A stretch of 64,000 nt of DNA from Planctomycetota bacterium (GTDB taxonomy: Bacteria; Planctomycetota; Planctomycetia; Pirellulales; PALSA-1355). Location: positions 62,001 through 126,000 of the forward strand of contig QQVE01000018.1 of NCBI GenBank assembly GCA_003389325.1, read 5' to 3'. Below are positions 55,846-63,751 of this stretch, piece by piece. The stretch's first letter is position 1, and each line of letters opens with the position of its first letter. The position numbers and the translations under genes were made by a program. Under the pieces are notes generated by a model. The model had not been told where the DNA came from and made no database searches. It saw only the letters and a list, made by a program, of their open reading frames with translations.

Positions 55846-55999
55846 GTATGACGTGCGGCTAGACGTTGGCCCCATCGTGTCGGCTACCGAAAGCGGCCGG
55901 CTACGCAAGGCGCGCGTATGGCTCACGTTGGGCGATGCCGTCCAGCTTCAGTTGTGCATGTATGACCCCACACAAGGCAGGATCACAAGACGACTATGA
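55796..55999 (+). CDS. Translation initiation factor IF-1 homologue
   Basis: Encodes 67 aa from the ATG at 55796, close to the 71-72 aa of cellular IF-1. The OB/S1 fold is easy to follow: GVETTGTVIAVHRNRYDVRLD, then ATESGRLRKARVWLTLGDAVQ and the end MYDPTQGRITRRL. The corresponding cellular segments are MFRVELDNGH, GKMRKNYIRILxGD and YDLTRGRITYR. The RLRK, LxxGD, YDPTxGRI and terminal RR residues are preserved. Cellular IF-1 sits in the A site and helps assemble the 30S initiation complex. Its place here, between unknown small genes ahead of a tail gene, is unexpected. It could alter host initiation or be an RNA-binding protein that uses the same fold. It is followed by an ATGA overlap with the next gene. 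Confidence 0.78.
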   Translation: MKGVETTGTVIAVHRNRYDVRLDVGPIVSATESGRLRKARVWLTLGDAVQLQLCMYDPTQGRITRRL

Positions 56000-56202
56000 C
56001 CCCACCCGAACAAAACGCGAACGAGTTGTTTGTCTGCATCGTCGCCGATCTTGAACAAGAGGCCGATGGCGCAATCACGGCGACCCTGTTAGGCGACAAG
56101 TTACGCCATTGGGCGTGGAACCAGGCCGTCGCCGGCATGATGAAACCCCGTACCGAGCAAGTGCGCCGCCCGCACTACGCGCAGCAGCCGGAAACAGACT
56201 AA
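55996..56202 (+). CDS. Small element protein, 68 aa
   Basis: Start overlaps the IF-1-like stop (ATGA). The product is MTPPEQNANELFVCIVADL, acidic middle, LGDKLRHWAWNQAVAG, and a short tail. No recognised domain. It is coupled on both sides (next gene begins at TAATG). Confidence 0.45.
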   Translation: MTPPEQNANELFVCIVADLEQEADGAITATLLGDKLRHWAWNQAVAGMMKPRTEQVRRPHYAQQPETD

Positions 56203-56363
56203 TGGCCCAATTCACCAATAAGCAGCGCGTCGAGATGGCCAAGGCGAAAGCCGCCGCTGAAGATTCGGCGAAGGAAATCCAAGATCAGCGCGCCTACCAG
56301 AATTCGTACCGCGATTACATCCGGGAAGCACTCGACAAGATCAAGGCAAAAGACAATGCCTAG
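56202..56363 (+). CDS. Small element protein, 53 aa, helical
   Basis: Begins at 56202 in a TAATG junction. MAQFTNKQRVEMAKAKAAAED continues as a single charged helix to the end (IREALDKIKAKDNA). It may be a coiled-coil adaptor. The stop overlaps the start of the 296-aa gene by eight bases. Confidence 0.45.
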   Translation: MAQFTNKQRVEMAKAKAAAEDSAKEIQDQRAYQNSYRDYIREALDKIKAKDNA

Positions 56364-57246
56364 TGGCTTTTGGCAGTTCAACCCGAGCGGCAAGCAGCCG
56401 CTACGCTTCGCCTGTCGATACCTTCGACACGCAAAGACGCGAATACCCATCGGCGCACAGCCGGCAAGCCCGACGTGCTACATGCCCGATACGTTTGTGC
56501 TGGCAGCCCAAGACCACGGCAACAATCGAGACGTGTTCTATATCCGGCTGAATGGATTCTTTCAGGATGGGCTATGGCTTCCCTATGCCAAGCGGCTTGA
56601 CGATAGATCGGTTGTTGAGGACGCCATGACACTAGGTCCGCGTGGGTCGATCAAACGCAAGCCAAGCCGAGCGGACCGCCGCGAGTTCAAGAAATGGGCC
56701 GCCATCATTGCCAATCAATGGCGCGAATGGGCAGTCAATAACTCGCCATGCGAACAGTACCGAAGCCGTTGGCAATCGCTTGTTGACCGATTCACGCGAG
56801 CGCCGAACGCCGCAAGCGTGGCGCTCAACAGCGAAACCGAAATTGATTTGTTCGGAAACGGTTACGGCGGACCTTATCAGTACGCGCGGGAATTGTGGTT
56901 TCATCCAACGATTCCAAACAGCATCCAACCCGATTCGCTGGGCGCTCGCCAGATTCTAGGCTTCGCTCGCGTCGTGCCGCGAATCCAAGCCGATGCCGGC
57001 TTGCATCAATGGTCGCAACGAGTCTGGTACATCGACCATGCCGGTGACAAAGAGTACATCGACGGCCGAAGTCCGCGCGATGACTACGGCGGCTATGTCA
57101 ATCTACTCACAATCCGGCCGGGTCTACTCTCGCAAGCATTCGATGGCCGAGACTTGCGGCCCATCGAGCAGCATGAGTTGGGCGCGTTGCTGACTCACAA
57201 GAAACTTTGGATAGAACAACACGGAGCAAAACATGCCGCGCATTAG
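56356..57246 (+). CDS. Element protein of unknown function, 296 aa
   Basis: MPSGFWQFNPSGKQPL at the N-terminus, a CxxYL segment, then PTCYMPDTFVLAAQDHGNNRD, DGLWLPYAKRLDD and a basic helical middle (RADRREFKKWAAII). The C-terminal half contains LFGNGYGGPYQYARELWFHPTIPNS and WYIDHAGDKEYIDGRSP. It has no signal or membrane helix. Its place before the tape-measure gene suggests a virion or assembly role such as tail terminator or head-tail connector. I do not see a known capsid, portal or protease motif. It overlaps the next gene by 14 bases. Confidence 0.55.
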   Translation: MPSGFWQFNPSGKQPLRFACRYLRHAKTRIPIGAQPASPTCYMPDTFVLAAQDHGNNRDVFYIRLNGFFQDGLWLPYAKRLDDRSVVEDAMTLGPRGSIKRKPSRADRREFKKWAAIIANQWREWAVNNSPCEQYRSRWQSLVDRFTRAPNAASVALNSETEIDLFGNGYGGPYQYARELWFHPTIPNSIQPDSLGARQILGFARVVPRIQADAGLHQWSQRVWYIDHAGDKEYIDGRSPRDDYGGYVNLLTIRPGLLSQAFDGRDLRPIEQHELGALLTHKKLWIEQHGAKHAAH

Positions 57247-57871
57247 CCGCCTCTACCCGCGAGTGCCGATCAAGACCGGGCACAACAAATACATCATCTA
57301 CGGCCGCGAGTACGGCTACGATCCGTCATCGTTGGCCGACCAGCAACGCGCGATGAATGAAGCCGAAGGCTACGGCGAAAACGCCATCAAGGCAATGGAG
57401 CAACGAGTAGGACGGCCGGCGAGTCTCAGAGAGACGTTGACGCTGAAAGCCGATGCCCCGCCGCCGGAACCGTATAGCGGTTCGCTTCGCCGCGAATCGC
57501 CGGTAGTCAATCCGTTCCGCCAGCGAATGGAAACTATCGCGGGGTGGTCCGAGGTCCACGAATACCAGCGCGTACAAAAGCAAAAGCGATTGGAGGCGCT
57601 TACCAAAGCCGCCGACGAATGGGATCGTCAGCACGAAGCCGCGCAGGCCAATGCCGCGCTTCAATCGTCGCCCGACTACATTCGCGCGATGCGCATTGCA
57701 GACGAACGCCTTGACGGCTTGCGGCTCGATCCGTCGGTTCAGCAATCGACGGTTGAAGCAGCCGAGCAAGCCCGCGACCAGCTTCAAAAAGGCAAGCTGT
57801 CGCCCGGCGCGTTCTTCCAATCGATCAAAGAGCCGTTGCCGTCGCCCGGTGAAGTAAATGCAACTCAGTGA
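57233..57871 (+). CDS. Element protein with coiled-coil, 212 aa
   Basis: GGAG lies 8-9 nt upstream of ATG 57233. The N-terminus is YPRVPIKTGHNKYIIYGREYGYDPSS, the rest is rich in Ala, Glu, Gln and Arg heptads (EYQRVQKQKRLEALTKAADEWDRQ). This resembles an assembly scaffold or chaperone, which in tail modules often lies just before the tape-measure gene. No enzyme motif. It overlaps the 296-aa gene and the next small gene at its ends. Confidence 0.5.
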   Translation: MPRISRLYPRVPIKTGHNKYIIYGREYGYDPSSLADQQRAMNEAEGYGENAIKAMEQRVGRPASLRETLTLKADAPPPEPYSGSLRRESPVVNPFRQRMETIAGWSEVHEYQRVQKQKRLEALTKAADEWDRQHEAAQANAALQSSPDYIRAMRIADERLDGLRLDPSVQQSTVEAAEQARDQLQKGKLSPGAFFQSIKEPLPSPGEVNATQ

Positions 57872-58049
57872 CCTAATGGCAGCGGCCGAACACGCCGCCG
57901 CCGCTCGCCGCGAGTGTGAGTTGCTCGCCGATGCGCTCGAAAGATTGCATCAAACAGCCGAGCCATCGCTAGCCGTGTTGTCCGATCTTTGGGACAAGGC
58001 CGCGATGCTCAACGACATGCTTTCCAAACTCGACAACCGCCAAAGTTAG
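57858..58049 (+). CDS. Small helical element protein, 63 aa
   Basis: MQLSDLMAAAEHAAAARRECELLADALERL and then an acidic helix to the end. It overlaps the preceding gene by 14 bases. Two-helix bundle by composition, no motif recognised. The gene is followed by a hairpin and a 256-base gap before the tape-measure gene. Confidence 0.45.
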   Translation: MQLSDLMAAAEHAAAARRECELLADALERLHQTAEPSLAVLSDLWDKAAMLNDMLSKLDNRQS

Positions 58050-58083
58050 CAATCGACCCCTATGACCGATTGCTGACTTGCTC

Positions 58084-58114
58084 GCGCCCGGCCGGGCGTC
58101 ACTTGGCCGGGCGC
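58084..58114. terminator. GC-rich inverted repeat between tail-module genes
   Basis: GCGCCCGGCC (58084-58093) and GGCCGGGCGC (58105-58114), a perfect 10-bp stem with an 11-nt loop, followed by TCTTA. It probably ends the run of small genes. The tape-measure gene then needs its own promoter in 58115-58305, where I see no clear one. Confidence 0.55.
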
Positions 58115-58305
58115 TCTTACCGTAAAAAGCTGGTGAGCCCAGCACCCGCCGCGCTGGATTTGGGTGGGTGGGTTAGCAGACTGAATTAAGGTGCAGTTTT
58201 CTAATTCGCTCGGAACCTTCTGGCATTGCTGCTCAGCGCCTCAATGCTAGAAGGTTTCCCTTTCTCTCACTTCTCACGCCGTGCACAATCTGCGCGCTCA
58301 ATGAT

Positions 58306-60618
58306 ATGGCCGACGATCTCAGACAAGAATTCACACTCGACGCCAGCGATGCGCTTCGACAACTCGATTTGCTGGACAAGGGATTCAAGCAACTTGCTAC
58401 GACCCTCAACAGTTTCAGGGGCGGCAACTTCAACCGGGAGGGGCAAGGCATCGGCAGAACGGCCGATTCGTTGGGCGGCGCATTCACGCGGGCGAACGCG
58501 AATACGGTTCGGTTCACAACCTCATTGCAGTTGCTATCCCGGATCGTTTTCACTCAGGCGGTCATTCGCGGCCTGCGCCTTATCGAACAAGGCGCATCGC
58601 GCGCGGCTACGGCATTCAGCAGCTTTGAAAAGGTGCTATCGGAAATCAAGGCGATTAGCCCCGGCGACACTCTGGCCGATTTGTCCAAAACCAGCCAAGG
58701 CTTGTCGGATGCCTTCAATATTCCGCTGCTGGACGTTGCGAAGTCGCGCTATGACCTAATCTCGAATGGCTTCACGAACGCGGCCGACCAGCAACAGGTT
58801 TTCATCGCCGCCGCGAAACTCGGCAAGTTGGGCGTTGCCGACCAGACGCAAGCAATCGACTTGCTGAGTACGTCACTCAACGCCTATGGCGCGGATGCGC
58901 GGGACGCTACTAGGTTTGCTCGCCTATTCTTCCAAGGCGCGAACGTCGGTAAGTTCACCATCGCCGAGTTGTCGGCCAACTTGGGCAAAGCAGCCCCGGC
59001 CGCCAAGTCGCTAGGCGTCGAGATGGAAGATTTGATTGCGCTGTTTTCCAGCTTGACGGTCAAGGGTGTATCCGCGCCGGAAGCCGCAACGCAAATCAAT
59101 AGTCTGTTCGCCGCGTTCATTAAGCCAAGTGAGGGCATGACGGACGCCTTAGAGCGGCTTGGCGTGACAAGCGGCCAAGAGCTAATCAGGCTAAGGGGCT
59201 TCGCGGGCGCGTTGCAAGCCGTGACCAGCACAACAGACGGATCATCCGTCGCGTTGGCCAAGCTGTTTCCGAACGTGCGAGCCTTGCGAGGCGTGTTGAC
59301 TGAAGCGAATGACGGCTTCCAAACACTCAACACGCATCTAAAGTCATTCCACGATCTGACCCAAGAGGAATTCGAGGCTCGGCTATGCGAGCGCAGGAAT
59401 ACCGACGCCGAACGCGCGAGCGCCGCGATTAACAAGCTGAAGAATGCCGTAACCATCGGCTTGGGTGGCGGCTTGATTGAGACGGCCGCGACACTGGACC
59501 GGATGACGGGCAAGGTCGATACGCTTTCGACGGCCGTAGAGAAATTCTTTCGCATCATCACGGGCCACGCTGTTGACGATACGCTTGAAGCATTCGACAA
59601 CATTGCCAATCGAGACGTGACCGCCGCGCACAACCAGCTACAAAAGCAGCTTAACGATCTAAACAGAGTGCGGGACCAGATTCTTGACAAGGCGCGGACA
59701 AGTCAGACGTTGCCGCTTGGGGCAAGAGACGTTGCCGAGCTAACCAAGACGTTAGACGGCGCTTTCAACGTCGCCACGGTTCGCGCATACAATGCCGAAA
59801 TCGAAAAGACGTTTGAGCGTATCCGCGCCACGGCAAACAACCGGGAATCGGTATCGCCACAACTCGCCAAGGAATTCGAGACTCAGATTGACGCATTGCA
59901 GCGTTTGAGCCAGCAAGCCAAGGTCACGGATGACGAATTGCGCCCACTGCTGCAAAGGTTTCAGGAAATCGAAAGCAACCTTCCCGGAAACATCAATCGA
60001 CGAATCGCATTCGGGCCACAACTCGAAAACGTCAATCGAATCATGGAACAGATACTTGCGAGACGCGCCTTGTTGGAACAATTGCCACTCGGCAACGACG
60101 CCGAATTGCAAAAGGTGTTGAACGCCGCCGACCAGCTTCAAGCCGCTTCGGTCGCTAGTTCGCAAAACGTCAGCGGCGCATTAGTCAACGGTGCAAACGC
60201 GATTGAAACGGCCGGGCAATCCGCCGCCCAAGCAATCCAGCAAGCCGCAGCCGCAGCAGCGGCGGCCGGCGGGGGTGGCGGCGGTCAAGCGTTCGGCGGT
60301 TTGATCCGGGGCTATGCCGATGGTGGCCCGGTTGTGCCGTTCCATTACATGGCGGCCGGCGGGAAAGGCACGGATACCGTGCCTGCCATGCTCACGCCGG
60401 GCGAGTTCGTCATCAATGCCAGGTCCGCCGGGAAGTTCTTTCCGCAGTTGCAAGCCATCAATGCGGGCATCGCGCCTTCGTTCCCGTCTGTGACGAACAA
60501 CAGCAACGTCAGCATCGGCGACATTAACGTCAATGCAAACGACAGCGAGGCAATCGTCAAAGAGGTTGCCACGGCGCTACGCCGCCAGCTTCGGCGCGGT
60601 GTCATCAAGCCGTTCTAG
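58306..60618 (+). CDS. Phage tail tape-measure protein (TP901 type)
   Basis: Encodes 770 aa. The N-terminal 90 residues are helical. Residues about 115-400 match the TP901 core: IKAISPGDTLADLSKTSQGLSDAF, LLDVAKSRYDLISNGFTNAADQQ, GVADQTQAIDLLSTSLNAYG, IAELSANLGKAAPAAKSLGVEMEDLIALF and a VSAPEAATQINSLFAAF stretch. A long helical middle follows (400-620), with a Gly-rich segment near 640-660. The C-terminus has YADGGPVVPF and GTDTVPAMLTPGEFVINARS, a known tape-measure ending that often marks a processing or baseplate-binding tail. The protein fixes the length of a non-contractile or contractile tail. A length of 770 aa would predict a tail of about 115 nm at 0.15 nm per residue. This is the only securely recognised virion gene in the element. 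Confidence 0.9.
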   Translation: MADDLRQEFTLDASDALRQLDLLDKGFKQLATTLNSFRGGNFNREGQGIGRTADSLGGAFTRANANTVRFTTSLQLLSRIVFTQAVIRGLRLIEQGASRAATAFSSFEKVLSEIKAISPGDTLADLSKTSQGLSDAFNIPLLDVAKSRYDLISNGFTNAADQQQVFIAAAKLGKLGVADQTQAIDLLSTSLNAYGADARDATRFARLFFQGANVGKFTIAELSANLGKAAPAAKSLGVEMEDLIALFSSLTVKGVSAPEAATQINSLFAAFIKPSEGMTDALERLGVTSGQELIRLRGFAGALQAVTSTTDGSSVALAKLFPNVRALRGVLTEANDGFQTLNTHLKSFHDLTQEEFEARLCERRNTDAERASAAINKLKNAVTIGLGGGLIETAATLDRMTGKVDTLSTAVEKFFRIITGHAVDDTLEAFDNIANRDVTAAHNQLQKQLNDLNRVRDQILDKARTSQTLPLGARDVAELTKTLDGAFNVATVRAYNAEIEKTFERIRATANNRESVSPQLAKEFETQIDALQRLSQQAKVTDDELRPLLQRFQEIESNLPGNINRRIAFGPQLENVNRIMEQILARRALLEQLPLGNDAELQKVLNAADQLQAASVASSQNVSGALVNGANAIETAGQSAAQAIQQAAAAAAAAGGGGGGQAFGGLIRGYADGGPVVPFHYMAAGGKGTDTVPAMLTPGEFVINARSAGKFFPQLQAINAGIAPSFPSVTNNSNVSIGDINVNANDSEAIVKEVATALRRQLRRGVIKPF

Positions 60619-60645
60619 GCTTGCTACGATAAATCCTGCGACGGA

Positions 60646-60684
60646 AGCCCGTCCGATGCTATGCGTCGGGCGGGTTTCTTTTTG
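60646..60684. terminator. Rho-independent terminator after the tape-measure gene
   Basis: AGCCCGTCCGA (60646-60656) pairs with TCGGGCGGGTT (60666-60676), an 11-bp stem with two G-T pairs and a 9-nt loop, then TTCTTTTT. It separates two convergent genes and could work in both directions, though the U-run favours the rightward one. Confidence 0.75.
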
Positions 60685-60687
60685 CGC

Positions 60688-60912
60688 CTAGGCCGCCCGC
60701 CGGTTGAGTTCGTCGGCAATGCCGAACGCCACGGCCACCAGCTTGGGAAAGAGCGGATAGCGGTCCGCGTAGGCTTCCATATTCTCGCGGGCCAGCGTGC
60801 CGAACGTGTTGACCACAACCGCGCTTGCCTCAACGTAGTCAACGCCACAATGGGCCATGATGACTTGCTTCAGCCGCTCGCCGTACCGGGCATGGATTTG
60901 ATGGAATGTCAT
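60688..60912 (-). CDS. Small element protein, 74 aa, leftward
   Basis: ATG at 60912 has GGAG 9 nt upstream. The product, MTFHQIHARYGERLKQVIMAH, then CGVDYVEASAVVVNTFGTLARENM and a C-terminal helix, has no membrane segment or recognised domain. Its promoter region contains the palindrome at 60930-60953, so it may be the repressor or the target of that operator. The longer start at 60927 adds five residues only. Confidence 0.5.
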   Translation of the reverse strand: MTFHQIHARYGERLKQVIMAHCGVDYVEASAVVVNTFGTLARENMEAYADRYPLFPKLVAVAFGIADELNRRAA

Positions 60913-60929
60913 TGCTGTAGACTCCAAAG

Positions 60930-60953
60930 GGTGAATGTGCCTCTACATTCACC
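60930..60953. promoter_or_regulatory. Palindrome between divergent genes, possible operator
   Basis: GGTGAATGT and ACATTCACC (60930-60938 and 60945-60953), perfect 9-bp arms with a 6-nt centre. It lies 17 bp before the leftward 74-aa gene and about 200 bp before the rightward lipoprotein gene. A dimeric regulator could control either or both. Confidence 0.5.
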
Positions 60954-61152
60954 ATGCGTCAGAGCCGCGCAAGAATCCATTTCACCGACATTGACGGTAG
61001 GCCAAAACTCGTGACCGCGCGGCCCTACAGACGGGCAACAATGTGTCTGCAAATCGGCCAGCAACGTCCGTGCGAAAGGCCCTTGTCAAACCTACTTCAG
61101 GCGTCGGACAATAGCGTAGGTAAGCAGACTGCGATTAAAAAGAGGTCGGACG

Positions 61153-61938
61153 ATGCGATATTGCGTGATTTGGACTGGGCTGATTCTCTTAGGATGTGCC
61201 CAATGTTTTGGTCAGTGGTCGCAACTTACTCAGCCTGAACTGCGGGAATTCACAGAACAATCTGTAAGGAATCGCGTCATTGTGGTCAGCCCACCGCAAG
61301 TTAATCGGCCGAGATTGGCGGGCGGCTCACATCGTCTATCAATCTACATGGGGATGGCTTTTCCTACAGAACTAACAAACGACAAGCTATTTGACCGTGT
61401 TCTCGCCCAGCAGTTCCAAGTAACCATAATCAGACTCTACCGGAATCAGCCAGGCATGGTGCGGTGGTGGGCTCCAACCTTGACGACGGTTGAGGGCAAG
61501 ATTCAACAAATGTTAGATGTGTTGGCCGCGCGAAACTGGAGCGATGCTCAGAAGTCAACAGCACTCGACCGAATCGAAGCCGACATCGGTGCCACCTACG
61601 AAGCATTCTTCTTGCGATGGGCACAGCTCGAAAATGCAGGAGATTGGCAATTTGAATACAAGACGATGGCAGCCTATGGGGTTGAGATTGTGACTGAGCC
61701 TCCCGGTGCTGTTGTCCACTACATCATGGCAGGTAGTTGGGATTTGTATCAGCTTGGTCGAAGGAACGGTAAGAACGTACCGAAACCCGCTTGGGAACAG
61801 GCATCCGGGAATTCAGTGACCTTGATCGGAAAGTACTATTTCCATGCCCAGTTCGAGAACTCTCAAACCAAAGTGATCGGGCCGATTCTGATAAATCGCG
61901 GTCGATCCCTCGTTTTTACTCCACGAGGGTTGCGCTGA
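61153..61938 (+). CDS. Putative lipoprotein or secreted cargo protein
   Basis: Encodes 261 aa with GAGG 8 nt upstream. The start MRYCVIWTGLILLGCAQCFG has a hydrophobic stretch and LILLGC, a lipobox with Cys at 15. The body is helical and beta mixed (RVIVVSPPQVNRPRLAGG, LYRNQPGMVRWWAPTLTTVEGK, AGSWDLYQLGRRNG), with no family that I recognise. GC is lower than the host's, close to the nuclease gene. It lies between tail module and integrase, the typical place for accessory cargo, and is directly followed by a membrane protein gene (one base between TGA and ATG). Superinfection exclusion or defence is possible. Confidence 0.6.
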   Translation: MRYCVIWTGLILLGCAQCFGQWSQLTQPELREFTEQSVRNRVIVVSPPQVNRPRLAGGSHRLSIYMGMAFPTELTNDKLFDRVLAQQFQVTIIRLYRNQPGMVRWWAPTLTTVEGKIQQMLDVLAARNWSDAQKSTALDRIEADIGATYEAFFLRWAQLENAGDWQFEYKTMAAYGVEIVTEPPGAVVHYIMAGSWDLYQLGRRNGKNVPKPAWEQASGNSVTLIGKYYFHAQFENSQTKVIGPILINRGRSLVFTPRGLR

Positions 61939-61939
61939 T

Positions 61940-62509
61940 ATGTCGAGGCTTTGGCAGTTTGCCACAGATGTAAGTACGCCGTTACTTCTAGTGCCAAAGT
62001 TCGCGGCGGCTGTGTCAATTGGAATCGGGATTGCCGGCTTTGTTCCTCCAGTACGGTCACAATCAGCCGCAATAACGGTCATTGTTGTAGGCTTGCTGAT
62101 TCTGGCCGGCCTCTCCTATACGCTGTGGACTGCCGCGACCATCGCCAAGACGACAACGGTTCTAATCGCCTCAATCGTGGCGTTCGCGGCGTCTTTGCTT
62201 GCATACTTTGTCTTCGATGAGAATTTCGTGGTTATCTTCGACGACCAGCCGAATAAGCCGATCATAGTTGGTTTTGTCCTCTTGGACGGTCCGGCCGCGT
62301 TGCGAGAAAGCGATCCGACGCTGTATACGGACAAGGAGCTACTCGACCGATATCAGAGGGAGCCCGAACGGATTTGGACAAAGGGTAGCCTTGCAACGAT
62401 TCGGATTTCATTCCTGGCGGCATGGACAGCACTGTGGCTGTCCCCCTTCGCCTTTCTTGCCGGCTGCCTTGCCATTGAAGAACGAAGGCGAGCACGGCGC
62501 AGGCACTAA
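61940..62509 (+). CDS. Putative four-helix membrane protein, cargo
   Basis: Encodes 189 aa. Hydrophobic segments lie near 16-36, 44-64, 72-91 and 157-177 (FAAAVSIGIGIAGFV, ITVIVVGLLILAGLSYTL, TVLIASIVAFAASLLAYFV, LAAWTALWLSPFAFLAGCL). Between the third and fourth is a soluble loop with VVIFDDQPNKPIIVGFVLLDGPA and YTDKELLDRYQREP. The C-terminus is basic. It is coupled to the lipoprotein gene and ends ten bases from the convergent integrase. The pair resembles envelope-acting phage or defence modules, without a specific match. Confidence 0.6.
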   Translation: MSRLWQFATDVSTPLLLVPKFAAAVSIGIGIAGFVPPVRSQSAAITVIVVGLLILAGLSYTLWTAATIAKTTTVLIASIVAFAASLLAYFVFDENFVVIFDDQPNKPIIVGFVLLDGPAALRESDPTLYTDKELLDRYQREPERIWTKGSLATIRISFLAAWTALWLSPFAFLAGCLAIEERRRARRRH

Positions 62510-62519
62510 GGGTGGAGTG

Positions 62520-63674
62520 CTAGGCAAGAGCCGCCCAAATATGATCCGTTGCCGACTTGTCCCAGTTGCCGTAGTGCTTTTGGCAAACCTCAACGGAGTT
62601 GCCGAGCATCTTGGCAACCGTCTGAATGCTGACCGGCCTTCCGGTTGCGGTCGCGGTTCCTTCCAACAGCCTCTTGGCTCGCGTATGGCGCGTGCTGTAA
62701 ACGCAGGCGTCATCGTCTAACTTGATTCCGTCCTTTGCGAGGCGATTCTTGATCCTGCGAAAGCGAGCCGACAAGTTTTGAATCGTCCAAGGCGTGTCGG
62801 TCGAAGCCCGGAAGATTCGCCCGGTTGGGTGGAGCCGCATTTGTTGGCGAACAATCTCGATAATCTCAGGATCGGAAATGAAGATTGTGCGCAATATGCG
62901 CGTCTTGCATTCGTGCGGTTGAAACGTCCAAGTCATCTTGTCGCCCAAGTCGTGAACATGTTGAGCCGTCAACTTGGCAAACTCGATTCCCGGCCGCGCG
63001 CCAGTTGCAATCAAAACCTTGACCGCGAGGGCGAATGATGGCTTTGCGCGCCGATAGATGGCTTGCTCTTGCTCTAGCGTTAGGTATGTCGCCCTAGCAT
63101 TAGGCTTCGGTGTCTTGAATCCTTTGATAGGGTTGCGGCTGATGAGGTCGGACTCGACGGCCGCATTGAGGGCGCGCTTGATGGCTTGAATCTGAGTCCG
63201 AATCGAACCATTCCATTCCGCGTGCGCGGCAATCCAATCTTCGATATGGTGCTTTTTCAACTCGCCAACAGTGAGGTGCCCGTAACCGTCGTGAATCTTG
63301 TCTTTCGGCTTGGCTTCGCGTTCCTTCCCCATGAATCGTGGAGGCAAGCCAGTGCAAAAGTCGAACAAGATTCGGCTACGGATTTCAAACGTTCGCCCGT
63401 TAGTCGAACGCAAGTAGCGTTCGCACACTTCCCAAACCTTGATCGTGTCGGCCGGCTCGCCATTGGGTGCTGCTGGCTGCTGGACTAATTGACGGGCATA
63501 GGCCAGCTTGGCGGCTTCATCGTCGGCCGGGTCGCGTAGCCGCTCGCCAGCTTCATCGGTCAGCCATTGGAACTTGCCCTTTGAATCCTTGAACTGCCAC
63601 CCGCGACCCACGCGGAAGAAATACCCCTTGTTCCGGCTTCCCTGCCGACGCCCCTTGCGCCGGACTTTCGCCAT
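62520..63674 (-). CDS. Tyrosine recombinase (integrase)
   Basis: Encodes 384 aa. The N-terminus is Arg/Lys-rich (MAKVRRKGRRQGSRNKG), suited to binding arm sites. A SAM-like core-binding domain spans about 75-175. The catalytic domain has R227 in ATGARPGIEFAKL, a candidate K near 257, Y326-x-x-R329 followed by H330 (YSTRHTRAKRLL), N359 in MLGNS where a His or Trp is usual, and the nucleophile Y368 in KHYGNW. The Arg pair and Tyr are therefore in place; the box-II His is replaced by Tyr and the box-III His by Asn. It lies 150 bases from attR, transcribed leftward, with the shared promoter pattern upstream. It is probably responsible for insertion into tRNA-Arg(CCT). Confidence 0.9.
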   Translation of the reverse strand: MAKVRRKGRRQGSRNKGYFFRVGRGWQFKDSKGKFQWLTDEAGERLRDPADDEAAKLAYARQLVQQPAAPNGEPADTIKVWEVCERYLRSTNGRTFEIRSRILFDFCTGLPPRFMGKEREAKPKDKIHDGYGHLTVGELKKHHIEDWIAAHAEWNGSIRTQIQAIKRALNAAVESDLISRNPIKGFKTPKPNARATYLTLEQEQAIYRRAKPSFALAVKVLIATGARPGIEFAKLTAQHVHDLGDKMTWTFQPHECKTRILRTIFISDPEIIEIVRQQMRLHPTGRIFRASTDTPWTIQNLSARFRRIKNRLAKDGIKLDDDACVYSTRHTRAKRLLEGTATATGRPVSIQTVAKMLGNSVEVCQKHYGNWDKSATDHIWAALA

Positions 63675-63720
63675 TGATTTGACCCCAGTAGGATGAGACG
63701 TGTAGTTGAGACTGGACTAA

Positions 63721-63751
63721 TACGCCGGGCAGGCACAACCGGTTGCAAAAT
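63721..63751 (-). promoter_or_regulatory. Shared 31-bp pattern, copy 3 (before the integrase)
   Basis: TACGCCG (63721-63727), 12 bases, CGGTTGCA (63740-63747), one base, AAT. On the minus strand TGCAAC-N17-CGTA with CGTA ending at 63721. The predicted leader to the integrase ATG is about 39 nt. The TTTAGTGCC pair lies immediately upstream and may overlap regulator sites. Confidence 0.6.

Noticed and set aside
60954-61238. 94-aa frame on the plus strand
   Set aside because: It starts in the palindrome, overlaps the well-supported lipoprotein gene in another frame by 86 bases, and shows no motif or ribosome binding site.
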